Positions 34,470 to 43,381 of a stretch of DNA of 64,000 nt are shown here, piece after piece. Numbering within the stretch: position 1 is the first letter of the stretch; every line of letters starts with the position of its first letter. Source of the DNA: Tistrella mobilis KA081020-065 (GTDB taxonomy: Bacteria > Pseudomonadota > Alphaproteobacteria > Tistrellales > Tistrellaceae); assembly GCF_000264455.2 (NCBI RefSeq), contig NC_017966.1, positions 248,001 to 312,000 of the forward strand, in the 5' to 3' direction. Under the pieces are notes generated by a model, which was given only the letters and a program-made list of their open reading frames with translations, was not told the origin of the DNA and searched no databases. The position numbers and the translations under genes were made by a program.

Positions 34470-35242
34470 CCCCGCACCCGCTCGGTCGCCTCGAACTGGC
34501 GGGCGGCATCCAGCAGCACCGGCAGATATTCGCCCTCCAGCATCTCCACGCTCACCCGCGCCGCCTGGGCGCTGACATTCATCGCCGCCACCACCACGCC
34601 GGTGCGGTCATGCAGCGGCACCGCGATCGACCGCAGCCCCAGCTCCAGTTCCTGATCGGCGATGGCATAGCCCTGGTCGCGGACCAGGGCCAGCCGGTCG
34701 CCCAGGCTTTTCATGTCGCCCAGGCTGTGGGGGGTGCGGGGCTCGAAAGAAATGTCGCGCAGCAACATATTGCGCCGGGCCGGCGGCAGGTTGGCCAGCA
34801 GCACCTGGCCCATCGAGGTGCACCAGGCCGGCAGCCTTGCCCCCACATTCAGGCTGATCGCCAGGATCCGGTGCCGGGCGGCGGCGCGGGCCACATAGAT
34901 GATGTCGATCCCGTCCAGCACGGCGGCAGAGCAGCTTTCGCCCAGCGTGTCGCTCACCCGGCGCAGCCAGGGCTGGATCGCCTCGGTCATGTCCAGCGAC
35001 GACAGGTAGGAAAAGCCCAGCTCCAGCACCATGGGCGTCAGCTCGAAATACTTGCCGTCGCTGCGGGCATAGCCCAGCGCCTCCAGCGTCAGCAGGAAGC
35101 GGCGGGCGGCCGCACGGGTCAGCCCCGTGCGCTCCGCCACCTCGCTCAACGTCTGGCGTGGCGCCTCGGCGCCGAAGGCGCGCACGACACTCAGGCCGCG
35201 GGCGAAGGATGCGACGAAATCAGGCGAATCCGGGTCGATCAT
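34466..35242 (-). CDS. IclR-family regulator, PcaR/PobR-like
   Basis: 258 residues from the ATG at 35242 (IDPDSPDFVASFARGLSVVR); an ATG at 35293 is an alternative. HTH: LSEVAERTGLTRAAARRFLL. The effector domain follows the PcaR pattern (LGESCSAAVLDGIDIIYVAR, CTSMGQVLLANLP). Relatives regulate aromatic-acid catabolism. It heads the citE-yaiI operon and is divergent from an acyltransferase gene. Confidence 0.9.
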   Translation of the reverse strand: MIDPDSPDFVASFARGLSVVRAFGAEAPRQTLSEVAERTGLTRAAARRFLLTLEALGYARSDGKYFELTPMVLELGFSYLSSLDMTEAIQPWLRRVSDTLGESCSAAVLDGIDIIYVARAAARHRILAISLNVGARLPAWCTSMGQVLLANLPPARRNMLLRDISFEPRTPHSLGDMKSLGDRLALVRDQGYAIADQELELGLRSIAVPLHDRTGVVVAAMNVSAQAARVSVEMLEGEYLPVLLDAARQFEATERVRG

Positions 35243-35483
35243 CGGCCGCTCCGCGACAGCATGGGTGCCGTTCGTGGGGTGAACGTCCCCCATGCTAGGC
35301 GAACGAAGCCCATCCGTCCATCCACGCATCCGTGTCGTCTTGTGGCCACATGGAAAAAGCCAGGTATCGCATTGAACCTGCGCGGCGGATGGTCTATCTG
35401 GGGAAGGGCGTGTCGGGACCACACCAGAGGTCATTCCCCCGGGGACGGGCGGGGAATGCACCTGTCGTGCAGGAGCCCGTGCC

Positions 35484-36680
35484 GTGCCCCAGACCGGCGC
35501 CCTCGATCAGACCAGTCCCTCCGATCAGACCAATTCCGTCGATCAGACCAATACCCTGGGCCCGAACGACCACATCCAGTCGCTGACCCCGCTTCGGGGC
35601 ATCGCGGCGCTCTGGGTGGTGGTCTATCATTTCAGCTTCCAGTATCTCCCCAATATCCGCCCCGAGGCGCTGACCGAGGCGATCGGCAAGGGGTATCTGG
35701 CCGTCGATCTCTTCTTCATGCTCAGCGGCTTCGTCATCACCCATGTCTATCACCGCAGCTTCACCGCCGATCCGCCCGGCCGGTACCGGGATTTCGTCAA
35801 GGCGCGGATCGCCCGGCTGTACCCGCTGCATCTGGCAGTGCTGGGGTTGTTCGTCGCAACCACGCTCGGCGCCCGGGCGATGGATTATGCCCTCACCGGG
35901 CATTTCGAGATGATCCCGGTCGACGGCGCGCGGTCGATCAGCGCGCTGGTCGCCAACCTGTTCATGCTTCAGGGGCTGAAGGCGTCGGAACTCAGCTGGA
36001 ACTATCCTGCCTGGTCGATCAGCCTGGAATTCATCGCCTATCTGATCTTCCCGATGCTGTTGCCGCGGATCTGGGCGGCGCCGCGCGGGGCGAAGCTCGC
36101 GCTGGCCGGCCTGCTCTATGCGGCGCTGGCCTGGTTCGCCTGGGATACCGGCGACGACTTCAATCAGTGGAACGGGCCGCAGACCCTGCTGCGCTGCCTG
36201 CCGGAATTCCTGCTCGGCAGCCTGCTTTATGCCGCCTTTCGCCATGGTGGCGCCGGTCGGCTGCTGGGAGGCGACGCCGCCGGCCTTTTCCTGCTCGGCC
36301 TGACGCTCGTCTGCCTGCATCTGGGGGCGCCGGATCTCGTGACCGTCACCCTGTTCGCCGGGCTGATCCTGGCGCTGGTCGCCAATCGGGGGCTGGTCGC
36401 GCGCGCGCTCAACATCCGGCCGCTCGACTGGCTGGGCCGGGTGTCCTATGCGCTCTATCTGATCCACGGCTTCGTGCAATACGCCGCCACCCGGATCATC
36501 ACCGATCTGACCGGGGCGGGGCGAGAGGCGCTGTCGCCGGGGTGGTCGCTGGTCACCTTCGCGATCATGACCGCGGTGAGCCTGGCCCTTGCCCACCCGG
36601 CCCATCACCGGATCGAGATCACCGGCCGGCGGGGTCTGCGCCGGCTGCTCGGCATCGACCGGCAGCCGGCGGCGGCGTAG
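35484..36680 (+). CDS. Acyltransferase 3 family membrane protein (OafA-like)
   Basis: 398 residues with about ten membrane segments. SLTPLRGIAALWVVVYHFSF carries the R-G-x-A-A-x-x-V-x-x-x-H motif, and YLAVDLFFMLSGFVITHVY follows as in the family. It probably O-acylates a surface glycan in the inner membrane. The N-terminus bears three DQT-x-x-x hexapeptides encoded by an 18-bp DNA repeat. Confidence 0.9.
   Translation: MPQTGALDQTSPSDQTNSVDQTNTLGPNDHIQSLTPLRGIAALWVVVYHFSFQYLPNIRPEALTEAIGKGYLAVDLFFMLSGFVITHVYHRSFTADPPGRYRDFVKARIARLYPLHLAVLGLFVATTLGARAMDYALTGHFEMIPVDGARSISALVANLFMLQGLKASELSWNYPAWSISLEFIAYLIFPMLLPRIWAAPRGAKLALAGLLYAALAWFAWDTGDDFNQWNGPQTLLRCLPEFLLGSLLYAAFRHGGAGRLLGGDAAGLFLLGLTLVCLHLGAPDLVTVTLFAGLILALVANRGLVARALNIRPLDWLGRVSYALYLIHGFVQYAATRIITDLTGAGREALSPGWSLVTFAIMTAVSLALAHPAHHRIEITGRRGLRRLLGIDRQPAAA
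35504..35550. repeat. 18-bp tandem repeat in the acyltransferase 5' end
   Basis: CGATCAGACCA occurs at 35504, 35522 and 35540, each with a spacer of seven bases. It encodes DQT repeats and preserves the frame. Confidence 0.85.
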
Positions 36681-36691
36681 CAGGCCGGCCG

Positions 36692-38128
36692 TCAGAGGGG
36701 ATCGACCGGCAGGGTCGGGCCGACCCGCGCCTCGATCGCGGCGCCGGCATCCAGCATGGTCGCTTCTTCATAGCGGCCGCCGACGATCTGCACGCCCAGC
36801 GGCACCCGGCCGGTGCCGTCGGGCGACGGCATGAAGCCCACCGGCACCGACAGCCCCGGCAGGCCCAGGATGGCGGTGGCGTTCAGCGGCGCGAAGGCGT
36901 CGATCAGCGGTCGAAGTTCCGCCGCGGGTTTGCGGTCGGCCTCGCGGTCCATGGCTGGTTCCAGTGCCACCGGCATCAGGATCAGGGGCGTGTGCTCGAA
37001 AAAGGCCAGCCAGTTGCGCAGGATGGCGTTGCGGCGGGCAAGGCCGGCGATGAAGCCGGTCAGGTCCAGTTCCCGCCCGGCCAGCGCCATGGCGTCGACC
37101 ATGTTGTTCAGCACCGCATCGCCATAGGTCCGGGCGGTTTCGCGGGTGCCGAACAGGTTCTCGGTGGACAAAAGGTCGAGCCAGAGCTGGTGGGCTTCGG
37201 CGAAATTGGGCGGGCTCGCCTCCATGACCTCATAGCCGGCCTCACTCAGCCAGGTGGCGGCCAGGCGCAGCGCGTCCGCCACCGGCGGCGTGGTGCCCTC
37301 GGGCACGAACAGGGCGACCCGGATCGGCGCCGCATGCCGCCGCGGCCGTTCCGGAACCGGCACCCACCAGGGGTCGCGCGGGTCGCGTGCCGCCATGGCG
37401 CCCAGGCCCAGCCGCAGATCCCGGATGCTGCGCGCCAGCGGCCCCTGCACCGCGGCCAGATTGGAGACGATCATCCGCTCCACCCCAAGCGACGGATTGA
37501 ACGCCGCCACCCGGCCCAGCGTCGGCCGGATGCCGGTGACCCCGCAGCAGAAGGCCGGCAGCCGCACCGATCCCCCCAGATCATTGCCATGGGCGAGCGG
37601 CCCGATGCCGGCCGCCAGCGCCGCCGCCGCCCCGCCGCTGGACCCGCCGGCGCTGCGGCCGGGGGCGTGGGGGTTCAGCGTCGCCCCGTGCAGCGGGTTG
37701 TCGGTGAACCAGCGCATCGACAGGCTGGGCGCATTGGTCCGGCCGAAGGGCACGGCGCCGGCCAGTTTCCAGTTGCGGGAAACCGGTGCATCCTCGGCGG
37801 CGATATTGCCGGCCAGCGCCGGCAGGCCGTTGGTGGTGGCGGATCCCGCCAGGTCGATATTGATCTTGATCGTCACCGGCACGCCGTGCAGCGGCCCGGG
37901 CTCTTCCCCGGCAGCCAGTGCCGCATCGGCGCGGTCGGCGGCGGCGAAGGCGCTTTCGTCCAGCCGAATCACCACGGCGTTGATCCGGCCGTTCACGGCG
38001 TCCATCCGCTCGAAACAGGCGGTCAGCGCCTCGCGTGCCGAAATCGCCCGGCTGCGGATGCCGGTCGCGATCTCGGTCGCATCCCACTGCCAGAGCGGGG
38101 TGGTCGGCAGTGCTGTCTCGGTCGTCAT
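36692..38128 (-). CDS. Amidase signature family hydrolase
   Basis: 478 residues from the ATG at 38128, with GGAGGG upstream. The Ser-cisSer-Lys triad is visible: K88 (VTIKINIDLAG), S163 in GRSAGGSSGG and nucleophile S187 in GNDLGGSVRLPA. It hydrolyses a carboxamide in the cytosol. It is last in a minus-strand run with a peptide ABC importer and an alpha/beta hydrolase, so it may act on an imported amide. Confidence 0.9.
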   Translation of the reverse strand: MTTETALPTTPLWQWDATEIATGIRSRAISAREALTACFERMDAVNGRINAVVIRLDESAFAAADRADAALAAGEEPGPLHGVPVTIKINIDLAGSATTNGLPALAGNIAAEDAPVSRNWKLAGAVPFGRTNAPSLSMRWFTDNPLHGATLNPHAPGRSAGGSSGGAAAALAAGIGPLAHGNDLGGSVRLPAFCCGVTGIRPTLGRVAAFNPSLGVERMIVSNLAAVQGPLARSIRDLRLGLGAMAARDPRDPWWVPVPERPRRHAAPIRVALFVPEGTTPPVADALRLAATWLSEAGYEVMEASPPNFAEAHQLWLDLLSTENLFGTRETARTYGDAVLNNMVDAMALAGRELDLTGFIAGLARRNAILRNWLAFFEHTPLILMPVALEPAMDREADRKPAAELRPLIDAFAPLNATAILGLPGLSVPVGFMPSPDGTGRVPLGVQIVGGRYEEATMLDAGAAIEARVGPTLPVDPL

Positions 38129-38184
38129 GAAAGACCCTCCGGCGGTTGGGGGAGAGATGCGTGGGAAGATGCGTGGGTGGGGGC

Positions 38185-38853
38185 TCACCGTCCCGACAGC
38201 GTCATGCCGCCGGGGGCGCTCGTCCCCTCGCTTTCGAAGGCGCGGAGCATGGCGGCCATGGCATGGGCCCCGGGGTCGTCGCTGGCATCGAGCGCCCCGA
38301 TCACCCCGGCGCGGTCGGCGGCGGTCTTGTCCTGGTTCAGCTTGAACTTGGCCTCGACGCGGTCGAGCGGCATGTCGATCGCCACGATCCGTTCCAGCCT
38401 GGGCAGGATCAGCTCGTCGGGCATGGCCGCGAAGGACCAGGGGCCGCCGAGAGGCGTGTCCCAGAGGGCGACGGTGCGGCGGAGCACGGCCAGGATCTCT
38501 TCCGGCTCCTCCACCAGGCGTGGCCGGCCGATGCCGTGGATGGCGGCGTAATTCCAGGTCGGGAAGGTCATCCGGTCTTCGTACCAGGACGGTGAGATGA
38601 AGGCGTGCGGCCCCTGGAAGATCGCAAGGGCCGGGGTTTCCCCGCCAATGAAATGGCGCCATTGCTCGTTGTTGCGCGCCATATGGGTCACGAGCCGCGG
38701 CGGCGCATCCGGGCGTTCGTCGACCAGCATCGGCAGATGGGTGGCGACCGGCCCGTCGGCACCGGTCGAGACCAGGGTCGCGAAGCTCCAGGCCCGCATC
38801 GCCTGGTGGATGATCCGGGGCCGCTCTTCCAGATAGGCGGCGGGGGTGTACAT
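38185..38853 (-). CDS. PaiB-like FMN-binding protein
   Basis: 222 residues. MYTPAAYLEERPRIIHQAMR at the N-terminus, then ATHLPMLVDE, AIFQGPHAFISPSWYEDR and KFKLNQDK match PaiB-type split-barrel proteins. These bind flavin or heme; some act as repressors and others have no proven activity. It lies 14 bp after the hydrolase and 56 bp before the amidase in one operon. Confidence 0.9.
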   Translation of the reverse strand: MYTPAAYLEERPRIIHQAMRAWSFATLVSTGADGPVATHLPMLVDERPDAPPRLVTHMARNNEQWRHFIGGETPALAIFQGPHAFISPSWYEDRMTFPTWNYAAIHGIGRPRLVEEPEEILAVLRRTVALWDTPLGGPWSFAAMPDELILPRLERIVAIDMPLDRVEAKFKLNQDKTAADRAGVIGALDASDDPGAHAMAAMLRAFESEGTSAPGGMTLSGR

Positions 38854-38867
38854 CGGCGCTGCCTCCC

Positions 38868-39833
38868 TCAGTTCAGGCGAAGGGTATGTTTCAGCCAGAG
38901 CGCCGTGTCGTCCAGCGCCTCGCCGGCGACTTTCGCCACCGATACCGCCTCAAGGAAGCTGTGCACCGTGCCGGGATAGACTTTCGCCCCGACCGGAACC
39001 CCGGCCGCGGCCAGACGGTCGCGCATCTCCAGGTTCTCGTCGTAAAGCGGGTCGCATTCGGTGATCACCATCCAGGCCGGCGGCAGGCCGGTCAGGTCGG
39101 CATCCAGCACGCGCAGCCGCGGGTCGAAGCGCTGCTCGGGGTCGGCGACGTAATTCATCAGGAACCAGAGCATCATATGGGTGGTCAGCAGATAGTTGCC
39201 GCCGCCCCAGCGCAGCACCGACGGGCTGACCAGATCCATCGAGAAGCCGCCGTAATTCAGCACCATGGCGGCGATGGGCGCCTCGCCGGCATCGCGGAAG
39301 GTCAGGCAGGCCGAGACGGTGAGGTTGCCGCCGGCCGAATCGCCGCCAAGCGCGATCCGGGCCGGATCGAGGCCGAATTCGGCGGCGCGGGCATGGATGG
39401 CGCGCACGACATCCACCACCTCCTGCGGCGCCTGCGGGAAGCGGGCTTCCGGCGCCAGGGAATAGTCGATGCCGATCACCACCATCCGGGCGCGGGCGGC
39501 ATATTCGCGCATCAGCCGGTCATGGGTGTCCAGGCTGAACAGCACGAAACCGCCGCCATGGATATAGATCAGCGCCGGTGCCGGCGCCGCCAGCCCTTCG
39601 GGGCGATGGAAACGGATCCGGACCGGGCCGTGGCGGGTCGGGATCATATGGTCCTCGCGGGAGGCCATCACCGGCCCGCCCTCGGTCCAGGGCTGGCGGA
39701 CGATTTCCGCCACCCGCCGCGCCTCGGGCGGGGTCAGCTGTTCGCGGGGCGGGTGGGCCGAGGCGTCGGCGATCATCCGGCGGACGAAGATCGCGATCTC
39801 GGGGTCGAGCACATCGTATGGAGAGGCGGTCAT
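38868..39833 (-). CDS. Alpha/beta hydrolase, HSL-type esterase
   Basis: 321 residues from the ATG at 39833; an in-frame TTG 15 bases upstream is less likely. The oxyanion HGGGF motif and nucleophile elbow GDSAGGNL identify the hormone-sensitive lipase family. The acid and His lie in ECDPLYDENL and GTVHSF. It probably hydrolyses a small ester. It starts 11 bp after the ABC ATPase stop. Confidence 0.92.
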   Translation of the reverse strand: MTASPYDVLDPEIAIFVRRMIADASAHPPREQLTPPEARRVAEIVRQPWTEGGPVMASREDHMIPTRHGPVRIRFHRPEGLAAPAPALIYIHGGGFVLFSLDTHDRLMREYAARARMVVIGIDYSLAPEARFPQAPQEVVDVVRAIHARAAEFGLDPARIALGGDSAGGNLTVSACLTFRDAGEAPIAAMVLNYGGFSMDLVSPSVLRWGGGNYLLTTHMMLWFLMNYVADPEQRFDPRLRVLDADLTGLPPAWMVITECDPLYDENLEMRDRLAAAGVPVGAKVYPGTVHSFLEAVSVAKVAGEALDDTALWLKHTLRLN

Positions 39834-39844
39834 GAGCGTACCTG

Positions 39845-41497
39845 TCAAGCGGGGGCGGGCGCGTCCGATGCCGCCCCGTGACGGGCGGCGAAGATGGCGC
39901 GGCCAGGAATGGCGGCCAGAAGATCGCGGGTATAGTCGTGGGCGGGGTTTGCGAAGAGTGCTGCGGTCGGGCCCTGTTCGACGATGCGGCCATGGCGCAT
40001 CACGATGGTGTGGTCCGACACCTCGGCGGCGACGCGGAGGTCGTGGGTGATGAAGATCATGGCGAGGCCAAGCTCGCGCTTCAGATCGGCGAGCAGGGCC
40101 AGGATCTGCGCCTGCACCGAGACATCGAGCGCCGAGACCGCCTCGTCGGCGACCAGGATGGCGGGGCCCGGCGCCAGCGCCCGGGCGATGCAGATCCGCT
40201 GGCGCTGGCCGCCCGAGAATTCATGCGGGTAGCGCGCCGCCGCCGAGGCATCGAGCCCGACCCGTTCCAGCAGCCGGGCGGCGATCGCCAGCGCCTCGGC
40301 CCTGGGCGTGCCGAAGGCGATCGGGCCGCGGGCGATGGCATCGCCCACCCTGTGGCGCGGATTGAGCGAGGCGAAGGGGTCCTGGAACACCATCTGCACC
40401 CGGCGGCGATAGCTCTTGAGCGCCGCCCCGCCGAGCCCGGCGACATTCTGCCCCTCGAACAGGATCTCGCCGCCATCGGGGCGGGTCAGCGCCATCACCA
40501 TCCGGGCCAGCGTCGATTTGCCCGACCCGCTTTCGCCCACCACCGCCAGGCTTTCGCCGGCCCGCAGCGCCACCGTGACATCGTCGGTGGCATGCACCAC
40601 CCGCCGGCTGCGGAAGCCGGTGCGGCTGGTGTACTGCTTCCGAAGATTGTGGAGTTCCAGAATAACAGGGGTTTTGGTTGTGGCATCGGCTGCGGGCTTC
40701 GGCCCGGCGCGGCCGGGTACCGCCTCGATCAGGCTTTGGGTATAGGCATGGGAGGGCCGGGCCAGCACCGTGCGGCCGGGGCCTGCCTCCACAACCTTGC
40801 CATGGCGCATCACCACCACCCGGTCGGCGATGTCGGCGACGACGCCGAAATCATGGGTGATGAACAGCACCCCCATGCCCCGCGCCTTCTGCTGGGCGCG
40901 GATCAGATCCAGGATCTGGCGCTGGGTGGTGACGTCGAGTGCGGTGGTCGGCTCGTCCGCGACCAGCAGCGCCGGATCATTGGCCAGCGCCATGGCGATC
41001 ATCACCCGCTGGCGCTGGCCGCCCGACAGCTGAAAGGGGAAGCGCCGGCCGATGGTCTCGGGGTCGGGCAGGCCGACCCCGGCGAACAGCTCCACCACCC
41101 GGCTGCGGCGGCCCTCGCGGTCGAGACGGCCATGGATCGCCATGGCCTCCGCTACCTGATCGCCGACCCGGGTCAACGGGTTGAGCGCGCTCAACGGCTC
41201 CTGGAAGATCATCCCGATATCGGCACCGCGGATCCGGCGCAGCGCCGCCTCGTCCAGGCTGGCGATATCGGTGTCGCGGAAGCGGATCTCGCCGCCGGCC
41301 AGCCGCACCCGCGGCGGCAGCAGGCCCAGCACCGCATGGGCGGTCATCGACTTGCCCGAACCGCTTTCGCCCACCAGGCAGACGATTTCGTCGGCCGCGA
41401 CCGACAGCCAGACCCCGTCGACGGCCCGGGCCCGGTCGCCGCCCCGGGGCAGGGCGATGGAAAGATCGCGGATGTCGAGAAGGGAGGTCCCTGTCAC
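39845..41497 (-). CDS. Dipeptide/oligopeptide ABC transporter, fused double ATPase
   Basis: About 550 residues from a GTG at 41497 with AGGAGG nine bases upstream. Two complete ATPase domains are in tandem (DppD-DppF order). The first has [30 protein letters not shown] and [12 protein letters not shown]. The second has [29 protein letters not shown] and [12 protein letters not shown], with an Ala in place of Pro after Walker B. It energises the permeases encoded upstream. Such fusions are common (GsiA type). Confidence 0.93.
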   Translation of the reverse strand: MTGTSLLDIRDLSIALPRGGDRARAVDGVWLSVAADEIVCLVGESGSGKSMTAHAVLGLLPPRVRLAGGEIRFRDTDIASLDEAALRRIRGADIGMIFQEPLSALNPLTRVGDQVAEAMAIHGRLDREGRRSRVVELFAGVGLPDPETIGRRFPFQLSGGQRQRVMIAMALANDPALLVADEPTTALDVTTQRQILDLIRAQQKARGMGVLFITHDFGVVADIADRVVVMRHGKVVEAGPGRTVLARPSHAYTQSLIEAVPGRAGPKPAADATTKTPVILELHNLRKQYTSRTGFRSRRVVHATDDVTVALRAGESLAVVGESGSGKSTLARMVMALTRPDGGEILFEGQNVAGLGGAALKSYRRRVQMVFQDPFASLNPRHRVGDAIARGPIAFGTPRAEALAIAARLLERVGLDASAAARYPHEFSGGQRQRICIARALAPGPAILVADEAVSALDVSVQAQILALLADLKRELGLAMIFITHDLRVAAEVSDHTIVMRHGRIVEQGPTAALFANPAHDYTRDLLAAIPGRAIFAARHGAASDAPAPA

Positions 41498-41499
41498 CG

Positions 41500-42351
41500 T
41501 CAATGTCCTCCTGCGGTTCCGCGGGCGCGGGAGATGCGCGGGTTCAGCGCGTCGTTCAGCGCCTCGCCCACCAGGTTGACCGCCACCACCGTCAGCAGGA
41601 TGGCGAGGCCGGGAAAGACGCTGGTCCACCAGGCCTGGCGGATCACGGTGCGGGCGGAACCGACCATGAACCCCCAGGACATGTCGTTGGGATCGCCCAG
41701 CCCCAGGAAGGACAGCGCGCTTTCGATCAGGATCGCCGTCGCCACCGTCAGCGAGGTCGCAACCACGATCGGCGAGGCGGCATTGGGCAGGATGTGGCGG
41801 ATGATGATGGCCAGTGCGCTTTCCCCCTGGCAGCGGGCGGCATGGACGAAATCGCGGGTGGCGATGCTCATGAACTCGGCACGGGTCAGCCGGGCGAGCG
41901 GCGGCCAGCTGACGACCGCGATCGAGAAGATCACCGTCTCCATGCCGGGCGAGAGGATCGCGACCAGCAGGATGGCGAGCACGAAGCCCGGGATGGTCTG
42001 GAACAGTTCGGTGATCCGCATCAGCACGTCGTCGACCAGCCCGCCGAAATAGCCGGCGGCCGCACCCACGATCACCCCGATGCCGGCGGCCGAGACGGCG
42101 GAGGCGATGCCGATGATCAGCGACACCCGGGCCCCCCAGGCGATGCCGGCGGCAACGTCGCGGCCCAGCGTGTCCGAGCCGAAGATCAGCCCCTCGGACA
42201 GGGGCGGCTCGAAGGGCGCACCGACCATCTCCCAGGGATCGACCGGAAACAGCAGCGGCGCGCCGAGGGCGAGCCCCGTCACCAGCGCCAGCAGCACCGC
42301 GCCGGTGATCCCGCTCGGGTGACGGAAGAAGGCGGAGAAGAAGGCCCGCAT
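41500..42351 (-). CDS. Dipeptide-type ABC transporter permease DppC-like
   Basis: 283 residues from the ATG at 42351. GSDTLGRDVAAGIAWGARVSL at the N-terminus and the EAA loop (HAARCQGESALAIIIRHILP) identify DppC-type permeases. Six membrane segments. The ATPase gene begins 2 bp after its stop. Confidence 0.93.
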   Translation of the reverse strand: MRAFFSAFFRHPSGITGAVLLALVTGLALGAPLLFPVDPWEMVGAPFEPPLSEGLIFGSDTLGRDVAAGIAWGARVSLIIGIASAVSAAGIGVIVGAAAGYFGGLVDDVLMRITELFQTIPGFVLAILLVAILSPGMETVIFSIAVVSWPPLARLTRAEFMSIATRDFVHAARCQGESALAIIIRHILPNAASPIVVATSLTVATAILIESALSFLGLGDPNDMSWGFMVGSARTVIRQAWWTSVFPGLAILLTVVAVNLVGEALNDALNPRISRARGTAGGH

Positions 42352-42398
42352 GGGTCTGCAAATCCTCTCTCTGGCAGGAGGGCGCTCCGGCGGCGCCG

Positions 42399-43379
42399 TC
42401 ACCCGGCCCGGGCCAGGCGCGGATCGATGATCCGGGTGATCAGATCGGTCAGCAGGTTGATCGCGATCACCAGCACCGACATCACCAGGAAGATCCCGAG
42501 CAGCACCGGATAGTCGCGCTGCATCACCGCATCGAAGGTGAGCCGGCCGAGGCCGGGCCAGGCGAAGACGGTTTCCACCACCACCGAGCCGCCGATCAGC
42601 GCGCCGGCCTGGACACCGGCGAAGGTGATCACCGGCAGCAGGGCGTTGCGCAGCATGTGGTGGCGGATGATCCGGCCGCGCGACGCCCCCTTGGCCCGGG
42701 CGGTCTTCACGTAATCCTGGTGCTCCACCTCGATGATCGAGGCCCGCATCAGCCGGGCGTAGATCGCAAGATAGATGGCGGCGAGCGTGGTCACCGGCAG
42801 GATCATGTGGGTGGCGACGTCCAGCACCAGATCGATGCCGGTGAGGCTGGGGCCGATGGTCGCGAAGCCGAAGGCCGGCAGCCAGCCCAGCTGAACCGAG
42901 AAGATCAGCACCAGCATCAGCCCCAGCCAGAAGACCGGCATGGCATAGAACAGCAGCGCCAGGACCGAGATCACCGTGTCGGTCCAGCGGCCGGCACGCA
43001 TGCCGGCCAGCGTGCCGAGCAGGCTGCCGATGGCCAGCGCCAGCAGGAAGGCGGTCACCGTCAGCAGCAGGGTGGCGGGCAGGCGCTCGCCGATCAGCAC
43101 CGAAACCGGCTGACGCTGGCGGTAGGAATAGCCGAGGTCGAAACTCGCGACCTTGGCCAGATAGTCGGTCAGCTGGACATGAAGCGGCTGGTCCAGCCCG
43201 TATTCGGCCCGGATCTGGGCGATCAGCTTTTCGTCGGATGCGCCCGACTGGCCGGCGATCACGGCCGCCGGGTCGCCGGGGGCGGCATGGACCAGCAGGA
43301 AGTTGAAGGTCGCGATGATCAGGATCATCACCGCGATCTTCACCAGCCGGGCCGCCGCCGCCGCGATGGCCTGGTACAT
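42399..43379 (-). CDS. Dipeptide-type ABC transporter permease DppB-like
   Basis: 326 residues. HAAPGDPAAVIAG, LGYSYRQRQPVSVLIGERLP and the EAA loop YVKTARAKGASRGRIIRHHM are typical of DppB. It pairs with the DppC-like permease to form the membrane channel. It starts 2 bp after the binding-protein stop. Confidence 0.93.
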   Translation of the reverse strand: MYQAIAAAAARLVKIAVMILIIATFNFLLVHAAPGDPAAVIAGQSGASDEKLIAQIRAEYGLDQPLHVQLTDYLAKVASFDLGYSYRQRQPVSVLIGERLPATLLLTVTAFLLALAIGSLLGTLAGMRAGRWTDTVISVLALLFYAMPVFWLGLMLVLIFSVQLGWLPAFGFATIGPSLTGIDLVLDVATHMILPVTTLAAIYLAIYARLMRASIIEVEHQDYVKTARAKGASRGRIIRHHMLRNALLPVITFAGVQAGALIGGSVVVETVFAWPGLGRLTFDAVMQRDYPVLLGIFLVMSVLVIAINLLTDLITRIIDPRLARAG

Positions 43380-43381
43380 GC

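Noticed and set aside
34610-38551. Plus-strand open frame of about 1,300 codons
   Set aside because: It overlaps the IclR, acyltransferase and amidase genes, which all have clear motifs. No motif or ribosome site supports it.
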